Shown: in pieces, positions 52,959-62,152 of the stretch | How the letters are laid out: every line of letters begins with the position of its first letter | Position numbering within the stretch: the stretch's first letter is position 1 | DNA from: Geminocystis sp. NIES-3709 | GTDB taxonomy: Bacteria > Cyanobacteriota > Cyanobacteriia > Cyanobacteriales > Cyanobacteriaceae | Assembly (NCBI RefSeq): GCF_001548115.1 | Contig: NZ_AP014821.1 | Location: forward strand, 2,979,262 to 3,043,261 | Length of the DNA stretch: 64,000 nucleotides | Reading direction: 5' to 3' | Notes under the pieces: model-generated | The model's input: the letters and a program-made list of their open reading frames with translations, nothing else | The model's database searches: none | What the model was told of the DNA's origin: nothing | Position numbers and translations under genes: made by a program

Positions 52959-54302
52959 ATGGTAAAAATTCTTAAAAGACGATCGATTTCAACCCAATCT
53001 GTATATGATATTGGGGTAGAAAAAGATCATAATTTCTTGTTAGGTAACGGTTTAGTTGCCTCCAATTGTTTTAATAAATCTCACTCAACTGCTTACGCTT
53101 ATGTCACTTATCAAACAGCATATTTAAAGGCTAATTATCCTGTTGAATATATGTCAGCTTTATTAACAGCGAGTAGTGATAATCAGGAAAAAATTGAAAA
53201 ATATCGAGAAAATTGTCTAAAAATTGGTATTGATGTTAAACCCCCCAATATTAACTATTCCCATAAAGAATTTACCCCTCAAGGTACAGATATTTTATTC
53301 GGTTTTTCTGCTGTTAAAAATTTAGGAGAATCGGCGATCGATAATATCATAGAAGCGAGAGAAAAAGCAGGAGGAAAATTTACTGATTTTGCTGATTTTA
53401 TGACAAGAATTAACTTAAAAACTGTCAATCGTCGTGCCTTAGAAACCTTAGTTTATGCTGGTGCATTTGACTCTATTCATAGTAATCGCCGACAATTAAT
53501 AGAAGGTTTAGATTTGCTTATTAATTGGTCACAAAAAAGATTAAAAGAAAAAGAGACTGGACAATTAAATGTCTTTGATTTAATGTTAGGTAATAACTCT
53601 AAATCTAGCACTAACATTCAATATGAAAATGCACCTCAACTACCAAAAATAGAAGATTTTTCCCCTCAAGAAAAGTTAAAATCAGAAAAAGAACATTTAG
53701 GATTTTATGTTTCTGAACATCCTTTAAAACCCTATAAAAATTCAGCTAAATTATTGAATCCGATCGATCTTAATCAATTATCTGAACAAAAGTCTCGAAA
53801 AAAAATCTGTGTTATAGCAATGTTAACTACCATAAAAAAACACATTGATAAAAATAATAATAATATGGCTTTTTTAACTTTAGAAGATATTTCTGGTCAA
53901 GCTGATGGTATTGTTTTTGCTAGTAATTATGATCAAGTAAAAGACAATTTAATCGAGGATACTCCCTTAATTGTATGGGGAAAAGCGGATAATAAAGACG
54001 ATAAATCACAAATTATTATTAATCATATTAACAGAATGGAAAATATCAAAATAGTATATATTCAATTAAGTCCAGAACAAGCATCTCATCCTCAAATACA
54101 AGGAAAATTAAAAAGTATTTTAGAAGAACAATCTGGAGATAAAAACCAAGCAGTAATACCAACTATGGCTGTAATAGATGGCATTAGCGAAAGAATTTTT
54201 GTTCGTTTTGGAGATAATTATTGGGTACAAAATGCAGATAATACTGTTGAATCTTTAAAAAATGCTGGATTTTTCGCTTATCTTCAACCAATAAATCACT
54301 AA
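52959..54302 (+). CDS. dnaE: DNA polymerase III alpha subunit, C-terminal half, with split-intein C fragment
   Basis: In many cyanobacteria the replicative polymerase is encoded in two distant genes, and the halves are joined by protein trans-splicing. Residues 1-36 here are the intein C fragment: MVKILKRRSISTQSVYDIGV, then the block with EKDHNF and the terminal sequence LVASN, followed at once by C37-F-N, the conserved start of the C-extein. The extein continues KSHSTAYAYVTYQTAYLKAN as in DnaE. It includes helix-hairpin-helix (INLKTVNRRALETLVYAGAF) and OB-fold (FLTLEDISGQADGIVF) regions and ends near 447 residues. Asn36 and Cys37 are the splicing residues, so trans-splicing should work. The dnaE-N gene is outside this window. 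Confidence 0.95.
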   Translation: MVKILKRRSISTQSVYDIGVEKDHNFLLGNGLVASNCFNKSHSTAYAYVTYQTAYLKANYPVEYMSALLTASSDNQEKIEKYRENCLKIGIDVKPPNINYSHKEFTPQGTDILFGFSAVKNLGESAIDNIIEAREKAGGKFTDFADFMTRINLKTVNRRALETLVYAGAFDSIHSNRRQLIEGLDLLINWSQKRLKEKETGQLNVFDLMLGNNSKSSTNIQYENAPQLPKIEDFSPQEKLKSEKEHLGFYVSEHPLKPYKNSAKLLNPIDLNQLSEQKSRKKICVIAMLTTIKKHIDKNNNNMAFLTLEDISGQADGIVFASNYDQVKDNLIEDTPLIVWGKADNKDDKSQIIINHINRMENIKIVYIQLSPEQASHPQIQGKLKSILEEQSGDKNQAVIPTMAVIDGISERIFVRFGDNYWVQNADNTVESLKNAGFFAYLQPINH

Positions 54303-54771
54303 ATCATTTTTACCTGAGAGAGCTATAAAATTACCGATGAAGATAGGGAAAAGTAATAATAATTAACGGGACTTAAACTAAAAATATTAAACTATGAGTC
54401 TCAAATCGTTGAGTCTCAAATCGTTATAAATCAAAGATTTTACATAGATCGATAACTTTTCCTTTTATACCAAGAGTTTCAGCCGTTTTTATGACGTTTA
54501 CCTAAATCTCTTACTCTGACTGTATTTGAAGCTATTTTTGCACCAAAATTTTTCAAAGTACCGTTAATTTAAAACATAGTCAAATTAATTTTACACACTT
54601 ATTTACTAAATTTAATTCTTTTTGATGAGAAAACTTAGATCAACTATTGCGGTTAAACCCTTATTTCTCAAGGTTTCTTACAGCTCACTCAGGTATTTTT
54701 AATTTAGAGTTTGCTAAAAAAGTTTTTTGATGAGGGTAGGAGATAGGAGAAATATTTATAAATCAAAAACC
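54303..54771. other. Intergenic region with transposon copy B and dispersed repeat
   Basis: About 470 bases. It holds the 197-bp element at 54367-54563, the string AGCTCACTCAGGT near 54682, and at 54704-54766 a copy of the GTTTGCTGAAAAAG repeat (here AGTTTGCTAAAAAAGTTTTT, then GATGAGGGTAGGAGATAGGA) ending at the purH stop. No gene was found. Confidence 0.55.
54367..54563. mobile_element. 197-bp non-autonomous transposon with 4-bp target duplication TTAA, copy B
   Basis: Same sequence as the element at 34782-34963 except that GAGTCTCAAATCGTT is present twice in tandem, which accounts for the 15 extra bases. Ends CGGGACTT and CGGTACTT (inverted). Flanked by TTAA at 54363-54366 and 54564-54567. 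It is intergenic, between dnaE-C and purH. Confidence 0.85.
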
Positions 54772-56310
54772 TTAATGCAAGAAATGACGTACCCCGGTAA
54801 ATACCATTACTAATCCTAATTCATTAGCCGCTTTGATGGAATCCTCGTCACGAATTGAGCCTCCGGGTTGGATAATTGCTGTAATACCTGCTTGGGCTGA
54901 TGTCTTGACTGAGTCATCAAAGGGGAAGAAAGCATCACTAGCTAAAAATCCTCCTAAAGCCTCATTTCCTGCTTGTTCAAGGGCGATTTTGACCGATCCA
55001 ACACGGTTCATTTGCCCTGCTCCGACTCCTAATGTAGTACGATTTTTAGTAATAACGATCGCATTGGATTTAACGTGTTTAACAATTTTCCATGCAAACA
55101 ATAGTTCTTGCAATTCGGTTTCGGTAGGTTGCTTTTCTGTCACTACTTGCCATGTATCAGGTAATTCGATCGCTGTGTCATTTTCTTGAATTAAAAATCC
55201 CCCGGCAATGGCTTTAATATTATCTTGACTACCAGAGTTTAAATCCGATAGTAATAAAACTCTCAAGTTAGATTTTTTAGCTAAAATAGCTTTAGCTTCT
55301 TCGGTAATATCAGGAGCAACAATACACTCTAAGAATATTTTACTCATAGCTTGGGCTGTAGGTGCGTCGAGGGGTTGATTTAACGCCACAATTCCCCCAA
55401 AAGCTGATACAGAATCAGTATTATAAGCCTTTTGATACGCCTCAAAAAGAGTTTCTCCCACTGCCACACCACAAGGGTTAGTGTGTTTTATAATCACTGC
55501 CGCAGGTTCGTTACTGGGAAATTCACAGACAATTCTTCTAGCCGCTTCCAAGTCAACGAGATTATTATAACTTAACTCTTTGCCCTGTAATTGATTAGCG
55601 GATGCCCAACCTTTGACATCACTTCCATTTTGATACCAACTGGCTTTCTGATGAGGATTTTCACCGTAACGGAGGGTTGCGATTTTCTTTCCGCCAATAC
55701 CGTAATAATCAGTGGATTCGGGGTTAATTTGCGCAAAGTAACGACATATTGCTTGATCATAACTAGCCGTCATTGCGAAGGCTTCTGCGGATCTTGCCTG
55801 ACGAAATGCTAAGGTAGTTTTACCCTGATTTCCTCTTAATTCTGTCAAATAATCCTCATAACGATCGGGATTAGTCAAAATAGTCACATGGGCATAGTTT
55901 TTTGCACTCGCTCTCACCATAGCGGGGCCACCAATATCTATTTGCTCGATCGCATCTTCCACAGTACAATCTTCTTGGGCGATGGTTTTTTCAAAGGGAT
56001 AAAGGTTAACGGCAACTAAATCAAAAGGACGAATTTCGTTAATTTCTAAATCTTGTTGATGAGATTCTAGTTCTAATCTTGCTAAAATACCGCCATGAAT
56101 ACGAGGATGTAAGGTTTTCACTCTACCGCCCAAAATTTCTGGTGAACCTGTATAATCACTAACTTTAGTAACGGGAATACCAGCAGATTGTAAAGTTTTT
56201 GCTGTACCACCGCTACTGATGATTTGAAAATTAAATTCTTCTACTAATGTTTTGGCTAATTCTACAATGCCTGTTTTATCGGATACACTTAATAAGGCTA
56301 AACCTGTCAT
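54772..56310 (-). CDS. purH: Bifunctional AICAR transformylase/IMP cyclohydrolase PurH
   Basis: Catalyses the last two steps of de novo purine synthesis in the cytoplasm: formylation of AICAR with 10-formyl-tetrahydrofolate, then ring closure to IMP. The N-terminal IMP cyclohydrolase domain (about 1-195) has ALLSVSDKTGIVELAK, ISSGGTAKTL, VSDYTGSPEILGGRVKTLHP and DLVAVNLYPFEKT. The C-terminal transformylase domain (about 200-512) has ATLRYGENPHQKA, ELSYNNLVDLEAA, IIKHTNPCGVA with the catalytic Lys-His, SDAFFPFDDSV and IIQPGGSIRDEDSI. At 512 residues it is complete. It ends RHFLH as usual. It is transcribed divergently from the first FHA-GGDEF-EAL gene. Confidence 0.97.
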   Translation of the reverse strand: MTGLALLSVSDKTGIVELAKTLVEEFNFQIISSGGTAKTLQSAGIPVTKVSDYTGSPEILGGRVKTLHPRIHGGILARLELESHQQDLEINEIRPFDLVAVNLYPFEKTIAQEDCTVEDAIEQIDIGGPAMVRASAKNYAHVTILTNPDRYEDYLTELRGNQGKTTLAFRQARSAEAFAMTASYDQAICRYFAQINPESTDYYGIGGKKIATLRYGENPHQKASWYQNGSDVKGWASANQLQGKELSYNNLVDLEAARRIVCEFPSNEPAAVIIKHTNPCGVAVGETLFEAYQKAYNTDSVSAFGGIVALNQPLDAPTAQAMSKIFLECIVAPDITEEAKAILAKKSNLRVLLLSDLNSGSQDNIKAIAGGFLIQENDTAIELPDTWQVVTEKQPTETELQELLFAWKIVKHVKSNAIVITKNRTTLGVGAGQMNRVGSVKIALEQAGNEALGGFLASDAFFPFDDSVKTSAQAGITAIIQPGGSIRDEDSIKAANELGLVMVFTGVRHFLH

Positions 56311-56627
56311 TATGGCTTCTATAGTTCGATCGTTTTTCTGTTTTATTATATCTAAGATATTGCACTAAAATATCTTTAAATAAGAGAATATAAGGATTAT
56401 TTTTTCCCAAAATGGCAATTACTGTTTAAACGCTTTGGACACAAACTATAAATTTTAGCAACAGTACTAAATAAATTTTTCTAATAAATTATCAATTATT
56501 CACGATTAATTATTAACTCTCACATCCTAACTAATTTATAATAGGGAAAGGTGGTAAAGCGTGAAAATAAATGATTAACGAATATTAATATTTATTGCGT
56601 TATATTAATTATTGTGGGTAAAATTAC
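56311..56627. other. Divergent promoter region of purH and the FHA-GGDEF-EAL array
   Basis: About 317 AT-rich bases. It includes CGATCG near the purH start and a stretch AATTTATAATAGGGAAAGGTG near 56531 with a possible -10 TATAAT. No gene was found. The region must serve both purH (minus) and the signalling gene at 56628 (plus). Confidence 0.45.
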
Positions 56628-59099
56628 ATGAGTGAAGTACAGGAATTTCGTCACATTTTAGTCATTGAAGATCGTAAGGGTAGAAGAATTGTTTCCCTTG
56701 AAGAAAGTAACTATACATTAGGTCGAGATTCTCATAATCCGATTATCCTTTATGATTATCAGGTTTCTCGTACTCACGCAACCTTAATTCGCAAAATGGA
56801 TGATGAAACTGATGGTTTTTCTTATCGTATTATTGACGGTGATTTACAAGGAAAACGAAGTACTAACGGTATCTTGATTAATGGACATTCCAGTATCTCT
56901 CATGAGTTGAAGCATGGTGACAGTATTCGTTTTGCTAATGAGGCTAAAGCTAGTTACTATATTATTTCTACGGATTCTGGTATCGATTTATTTAATCCCG
57001 ATGGACTCGATCGAATTAGCGCATCTCGTGTTACTCTAACGAGTCAGTCTAGCGAAACGATGATTAATAAACAACAAGAATCTAGTAATACCGAAGATCA
57101 ACAAGAGTTAATTCGTCTGGCTTCTTTTCCTGAATTAAGTCCTAATCCAATTGTTGAGTTAGATTGGGATGGTAATATTACTTATCTGAATCCGGCCGCT
57201 AGTCTTAAATTCGATACGATTTACGATGATAAATTAGAACATCCTATTCTCGCAGGATTATTGACAGAATACAATAATCGACAAGGTAATTTATTCTTAC
57301 GGGAAGTTAAAATTGGTGCAGAAGTATTTGAGCAATATGTTCATTATCTTTCGGAAAAAAAGCTAATTAGATGCTATATTTTTGATTTTACCAAAAGAAA
57401 ACAAGCTGAAGCTCAATTACGGGAAAGTGAAGTTCGTTATCGTGCGATCGCAAGACAAACTTCCGAAGGAATTTTCTTAGCCTATGCTAGTAACAAAAGA
57501 ATTATCGAAGCCAATGATACTTATTTGAGCCTATTAGGTTATTCTACCGAGGAGATTACCAATTTAACACTATACAATGTTATTGCTAGTGATTTAAGTA
57601 TTTTTAACCAAGATTTGGTTCATGTTTTAGAAAATAAAGAAGATTTTACTAAACAATATTTACATCGTTGTCAAGATGGTTCTTTAATCAATTTAGAATC
57701 CAGTATTAGTGTAATTAGCTATCAAAATAAAGATATTTTTTGCTTTGTGGTAAGAAATGCTACTAATTCAGAAAATGTTAATTATTCTAACGATCAAGTT
57801 TTTCATGATTATACTACTCATCTTCCTAATCAAAAGTTATTTCATGAACAATTAAGTGTGGCGATCGCTAACGCTGAAAGGTATCAATATTTAATGGCAA
57901 TTATAGTTACAGAAATTGAAAATTTTGCCGAATTTAAACAACAAAATAATCAGAGTATTGTTGATCAGTTAATCAAAAATTTTGCTCAAACATTACAGTC
58001 TTGCTTACGCATAGGCGATTTAGTCGCAAGATGGGATGAAAATAAATTTATGATATTATTTCCTCGTATCAAAGGACCAAAAGATCCCGCAAAAATTGCG
58101 AAAAAAATATCTTCTACCTTAGAACAATTTTTACAAGAATCTTCGAGTAATACCAAATTAGATTTGAATTTAAGTTTAGTTATTTATCCTATTGATGGGG
58201 ATGAAATTTCTTTGTTAATAAAAAATAGTTTACTTTCTCTTGAGTCTAAAAATAACAATAATAATGTGAACTATAGTGTCACGGGATTTAATATTAGTCC
58301 CAAAACAGCTAGTTTATTAAAATTAGAAAATTTGATCGGTAGTGCTATTAAAGAACAACAATTCTTCTTGTGTTATCAACCTCAAATTAACACCCTAACA
58401 GGACAATTAACAGGCTTAGAAGCTTTGTTGCGTTGGGATCATCCTGAATTAGGCAAAGTTACTCCCCGTCACTTTTTACGATTGACGGAAGAAACGGATT
58501 TTATGCTTCCTTTAGGAGTCTGGATTTTACAAACCGCTACTTTGCAAATGCTTTCATGGACAAAAGAAAATATACAACCTCTGCCCATCGGTGTTAATAT
58601 TTCCGCTAGACAGTTTTCCCAACCTAATTTTGTCGAAACGATCGAAAAAGCCTTACAACAATCTGGTTTATCACCTCAGTTTTTAGAGTTAGAAATTACA
58701 GAAAATTGTTTTCTACAAAACCCTGAATTAGCCTATGAAATATTGTCTCATTTATCGAATTTAAAAGTGAGATTATGCTTTGATAACTTCGGTTCAGGTA
58801 ATTCAGCTTTAATACATTTACAAAAAGTTTCTTTTGATACCATAAAAATTAGCCCTAGTGTAATAAATCAATTAGAAGAGAATATTAAATATAAAGCCTT
58901 AATTCAATGTATGGCAGTATTGTGTGAAGGTTATGGAAGCAGATTAGTTGCAGTCGGTATCGAGAAACTGGAACAAATGGAGTTACTAAGAAATTTAGGT
59001 TGTACACAAATTCAAGGTAATTTATTTAGCCGTCCTCTACCAGCAAAGGATGCCACTGTTTTTCTTCATAAAGTAGAACATACTATAACAGTAGTATAA
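56628..59099 (+). CDS. FHA-PAS-GGDEF-EAL protein, both output domains degenerate
   Basis: First of three tandem paralogues; 823 residues. The FHA domain (about 10-120) keeps phosphothreonine-binding residues: LGRD at 31-34, SRTH at 47-50, and STNGILING with N80. Two PAS-like domains follow (about 160-265 with SFPELSPNPIVELDWDGNIT, then 270-385). The GGDEF domain (about 395-550) has WDENKF in place of GGDEF and should not make c-di-GMP. The EAL domain (about 565-815) keeps EALLRW and LELEITEN, but has FDNFGSGN for DDFGTGY, KIS for the KID metal ligand, and AVGIE for AEGVE, so hydrolysis is unlikely. It probably binds c-di-GMP or a protein partner. FHA suggests input from a Ser/Thr kinase. Confidence 0.85.
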   Translation: MSEVQEFRHILVIEDRKGRRIVSLEESNYTLGRDSHNPIILYDYQVSRTHATLIRKMDDETDGFSYRIIDGDLQGKRSTNGILINGHSSISHELKHGDSIRFANEAKASYYIISTDSGIDLFNPDGLDRISASRVTLTSQSSETMINKQQESSNTEDQQELIRLASFPELSPNPIVELDWDGNITYLNPAASLKFDTIYDDKLEHPILAGLLTEYNNRQGNLFLREVKIGAEVFEQYVHYLSEKKLIRCYIFDFTKRKQAEAQLRESEVRYRAIARQTSEGIFLAYASNKRIIEANDTYLSLLGYSTEEITNLTLYNVIASDLSIFNQDLVHVLENKEDFTKQYLHRCQDGSLINLESSISVISYQNKDIFCFVVRNATNSENVNYSNDQVFHDYTTHLPNQKLFHEQLSVAIANAERYQYLMAIIVTEIENFAEFKQQNNQSIVDQLIKNFAQTLQSCLRIGDLVARWDENKFMILFPRIKGPKDPAKIAKKISSTLEQFLQESSSNTKLDLNLSLVIYPIDGDEISLLIKNSLLSLESKNNNNNVNYSVTGFNISPKTASLLKLENLIGSAIKEQQFFLCYQPQINTLTGQLTGLEALLRWDHPELGKVTPRHFLRLTEETDFMLPLGVWILQTATLQMLSWTKENIQPLPIGVNISARQFSQPNFVETIEKALQQSGLSPQFLELEITENCFLQNPELAYEILSHLSNLKVRLCFDNFGSGNSALIHLQKVSFDTIKISPSVINQLEENIKYKALIQCMAVLCEGYGSRLVAVGIEKLEQMELLRNLGCTQIQGNLFSRPLPAKDATVFLHKVEHTITVV

Positions 59100-59242
59100 A
59101 AAAGTAAAAAGTTATTCTCTAACATTCATTTACGATCTTGACAAGTATAATTGATTTTTATTTTTTGAAGATGTTTAATTAGAAAAAGAGAATACAGAAT
59201 AATAAATTATTAACTATCGATTACACCTATTAATTATTAACT

Positions 59243-61828
59243 ATGAATAGTGACTATCTCAAAACAACTTTTAGTAAAGATTTACAGCCAATCACCCATG
59301 TTTTAGTTTTGGAAGATGAAAATTCAAGACAGACTATTATTTTAGACGAACCGAATTATTCCATTGGAAGAGATCCCAGAAATAAAATTTCGTTAGCCTC
59401 TAAAAAAGTTTCTCGATTTCACGCCACATTATTGCGCAGAACTGATACAAAAAATCGCACTTTTTCCTATTGGCTTTTAGATGGAGATTTACAAGGTAAT
59501 CGCAGTACCAATGGTATTTTTATTAATGAAAAAAGGTGTTTAGTACAAGAATTAAAACATGAGGATGTTATTCGTTTTGGGTTAGAAATTCAAGCCAGTT
59601 ATTATGTTCTTAACAATATTAGTGATTTAGCTTTATTACAATCAGGTGATTTTCATCAACAATCCCCTGAATCAGAAAGTACGATTCAACCAGCAAAATC
59701 TAATCCTCACAGTATGATACCTAAACAGACATTAGTGATTTCTGAACCCAATATTATGGAATCAATGGAGTCAGAAAATACTGCTACCTTTAGTCGAAAT
59801 TCTGATGGAGGGAAAAATTCTGAGATTACTAAATTAGCGTCTTTTCCAGAGTTAAGTCCCAATCCTATAATTGAAATGGACTGGGAGGGAAATATTACTT
59901 ATCTTAATCCGTCGGCAGTAAATAAATTTCCTGAACTCAAAACTAATCCCTCTACAGAAAATCATCCTCTTTTAGTCGGTTTAATCAAAAATATTGAAAA
60001 TCATGGTAATAATAATAAATTATTTGTTCGAGAAGTTACTATAAAAGACCAAGTTTTTGAACAGTATATTCACTATTTATCAGAAAAAAAACTAATCAGA
60101 AGTTATGTTTTTGATTTCACTAAACGCAAAGTTTTAGAAACTCAATTAAAAGAAAGTGAGCAAAGATATAAGGCTTTTATTAGTCAAACAAAGGAAGGGA
60201 TTTTTTTAGTAGATGCTAGTAGCAAAAAAATCTTAGAAGCTAACAATGCTTTAGCGGATTTATTAGGCTATGGTTTAGATGAAATTTATTCTTTGAAATT
60301 ATATGATTTAATTGATCTTAGTACCAGTGTTTTAGATGAACAAATAGAGTTTATTTTAAAGTCGAAAAAAGATAAAAATCTTGTTAAACATTTTGAATAT
60401 AAAAGCAAAAATAAATTATTAGTAGAATTAGAATGTAACATAACTTGGATTAGTTATGGTGATCAAACTATACTTTCTTTTGCCGTACGTCCTGCTAATA
60501 AAAATATTCATCAGGGAACTTTTATTCAGGAACAAGGGTTATACGATTTAGAAACAGGGTTGCCGAATCGACAGCTATTTATGGAGCAATTTAATACTGC
60601 GATCGCTAATAGTCGTCGGATAAATGGTTTACTATGTATAATTTTCCTAGAGTTAGAAATTTTAGAAGATACTAAAGAAAATTTGGGTTATACTCTCAAA
60701 TCAAGTATTTTAGATGGTTTTGCGAAACGGTTAAGAGCATCATTACGATCGGGTGATACCGTAGCACATTGGGAATCGTCCCATTTTGTCTGTCTTTTAC
60801 CCCAAGTAAGAAATATTAAGGATGTGGGTAGGGTAAGTTATCGAATGTTAGAGTCCTTAAAACCACCTTTTTTTATTGATAATCACAAAATCCATATTAA
60901 AACCAGTATGGGTATTGCCATTAAAGATGAAGAACCTCTAACCTCAGAAATGTTACTTAATCAATCTCAAACAGCTTTATTTAAGAGTAAAGAATCTGGG
61001 AGTAATAACTATAAGTTTTTTGATCCAAAAATTCAAGTAGAAGTTGAACGTTTATTAAGATTAGAAAAACTATTGTCTCATGCTTTGATACGCAATGAAT
61101 TTTCTTTGGTTTATCAACCTCAAGTAACTATTGAAAAAGAGCAAATTACTGGACTAGAAGCCTTAATTCGATGGGATCATCCAGATTTAGGAAAAGTTAC
61201 CCCTGATCAATTTATTCCCTTAGCGGAAGAAACAGGATTAATTGTATCTATCGGACAATGGGTAATTGAAACTGCTTGTACTCAAAGAAATTTATGGCAA
61301 CAGGATAAATTAAAAAATCAACCTATTTGTATTAATATTTCTACGCAACAGTTTCAACAACCTAATTTTGTGGGAATGATCAAAAATATTTTACATAAAA
61401 CCTCTCTCAATGCTAATTTATTAGAGTTAGAAATCACTGAAAAAACCATTGCCTCTGATGTGGAATTGGCAACAAAAACGCTGAAAGAATTAGATCAATT
61501 AGGAGTCAGAATTTCCTTAGATGATTTTGGTAGTGATACTGTGGCTTTAGGTTACTTAAAACAATTCCATTTTTCTACTTTAAAAATCGATCGACCTGTG
61601 GTAAAAAATTTTAATGCGGATAATCATGATAAAGCCCTTATTAGTGCTATGATTTCGATCGCTAAAAGTTTTAATTTACGGATTGTGGCTGAAGGAGTAG
61701 AAATAAAATCAGAAGTAGAAGAACTATCTAAATTGGGATGTCAAGAAATACAAGGTAATTGGTTAACTTCTCCTTTAACAGCAGAAGATATGACGAAATT
61801 TCTGTTAGACTTTAGCTATGATCTTTGA
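59243..61828 (+). CDS. FHA-PAS-GGDEF-EAL protein with intact EAL and degenerate GGDEF
   Basis: Second paralogue; 861 residues, 143 bases after the first. The FHA domain (about 15-130) has IGRD at 41-44, SRFH at 57-60 and RSTNGIFINE. A low-complexity linker precedes two PAS-like domains (about 195-300, 305-425; the first again has SFPELSPNPI). The GGDEF position reads HWESSHFVCLL, without the GGDEF signature, so cyclase activity is unlikely. The EAL domain (about 605-860) has EALIRW, NISTQQFQQPNF, LELEITEKTI, LDDFGSDT, LKIDRPVV and VAEGVE, that is, all main metal and catalytic ligands, so it is probably an active c-di-GMP phosphodiesterase. Loop 6 is slightly altered (GSDT for GTGY). Confidence 0.87.
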   Translation: MNSDYLKTTFSKDLQPITHVLVLEDENSRQTIILDEPNYSIGRDPRNKISLASKKVSRFHATLLRRTDTKNRTFSYWLLDGDLQGNRSTNGIFINEKRCLVQELKHEDVIRFGLEIQASYYVLNNISDLALLQSGDFHQQSPESESTIQPAKSNPHSMIPKQTLVISEPNIMESMESENTATFSRNSDGGKNSEITKLASFPELSPNPIIEMDWEGNITYLNPSAVNKFPELKTNPSTENHPLLVGLIKNIENHGNNNKLFVREVTIKDQVFEQYIHYLSEKKLIRSYVFDFTKRKVLETQLKESEQRYKAFISQTKEGIFLVDASSKKILEANNALADLLGYGLDEIYSLKLYDLIDLSTSVLDEQIEFILKSKKDKNLVKHFEYKSKNKLLVELECNITWISYGDQTILSFAVRPANKNIHQGTFIQEQGLYDLETGLPNRQLFMEQFNTAIANSRRINGLLCIIFLELEILEDTKENLGYTLKSSILDGFAKRLRASLRSGDTVAHWESSHFVCLLPQVRNIKDVGRVSYRMLESLKPPFFIDNHKIHIKTSMGIAIKDEEPLTSEMLLNQSQTALFKSKESGSNNYKFFDPKIQVEVERLLRLEKLLSHALIRNEFSLVYQPQVTIEKEQITGLEALIRWDHPDLGKVTPDQFIPLAEETGLIVSIGQWVIETACTQRNLWQQDKLKNQPICINISTQQFQQPNFVGMIKNILHKTSLNANLLELEITEKTIASDVELATKTLKELDQLGVRISLDDFGSDTVALGYLKQFHFSTLKIDRPVVKNFNADNHDKALISAMISIAKSFNLRIVAEGVEIKSEVEELSKLGCQEIQGNWLTSPLTAEDMTKFLLDFSYDL

Positions 61829-61876
61829 TTTTCTGAAAGCATAATAATTAACAATGTTCTATTATCCACTCCTAAT

Positions 61877-62130
61877 TAGGGTCTGCTGAATAAATATAAA
61901 AACTGTATTTGAGCAAAATCAGCGAAAAAAATGTCAAAATCGATCGATATTTTGCAAAACTTTCAAAACAGCACTTCTTATACTGAGGAAAACGCCATTT
62001 CGGAAATTATCTCAAAAATATTCGATCGTACTCAGAATTAGGATTTAATCTAGTTTTGGAAGATGTTTACTAATTAACTGATTATTTATTACTTGCCTTC
62101 TCCAACTAATTTACTTTTTAGCAAACCCTA
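61877..62130. mobile_element. Element with terminal inverted repeats TAGGGTCTGCTGAA / TAGGGTTTGCTAAA
   Basis: Left end TAGGGTCTGCTGAATAAA and right end (reverse complement) TAGGGTTTGCTAAAAAGTAA are inverted repeats, flanked by TAAT on the left and ATTA on the right. The 254-bp interior has no long frame. The ends match the dispersed repeat at 1883 (TAGGGTTTGCTGAAAAAG). The element fills most of the gap between the second and third paralogue, and the third gene begins 23 bases after it. It may supply that gene's promoter. Confidence 0.6.
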
Positions 62131-62152
62131 ATTATGTTGATTTTTACCCTTA

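Noticed and set aside
56628-59099. Calling the first FHA paralogue an active diguanylate cyclase/phosphodiesterase
   Set aside because: The GGDEF signature is WDENKF, and the EAL domain lacks the DD, KID and AEGVE ligands, so activity cannot be assumed.
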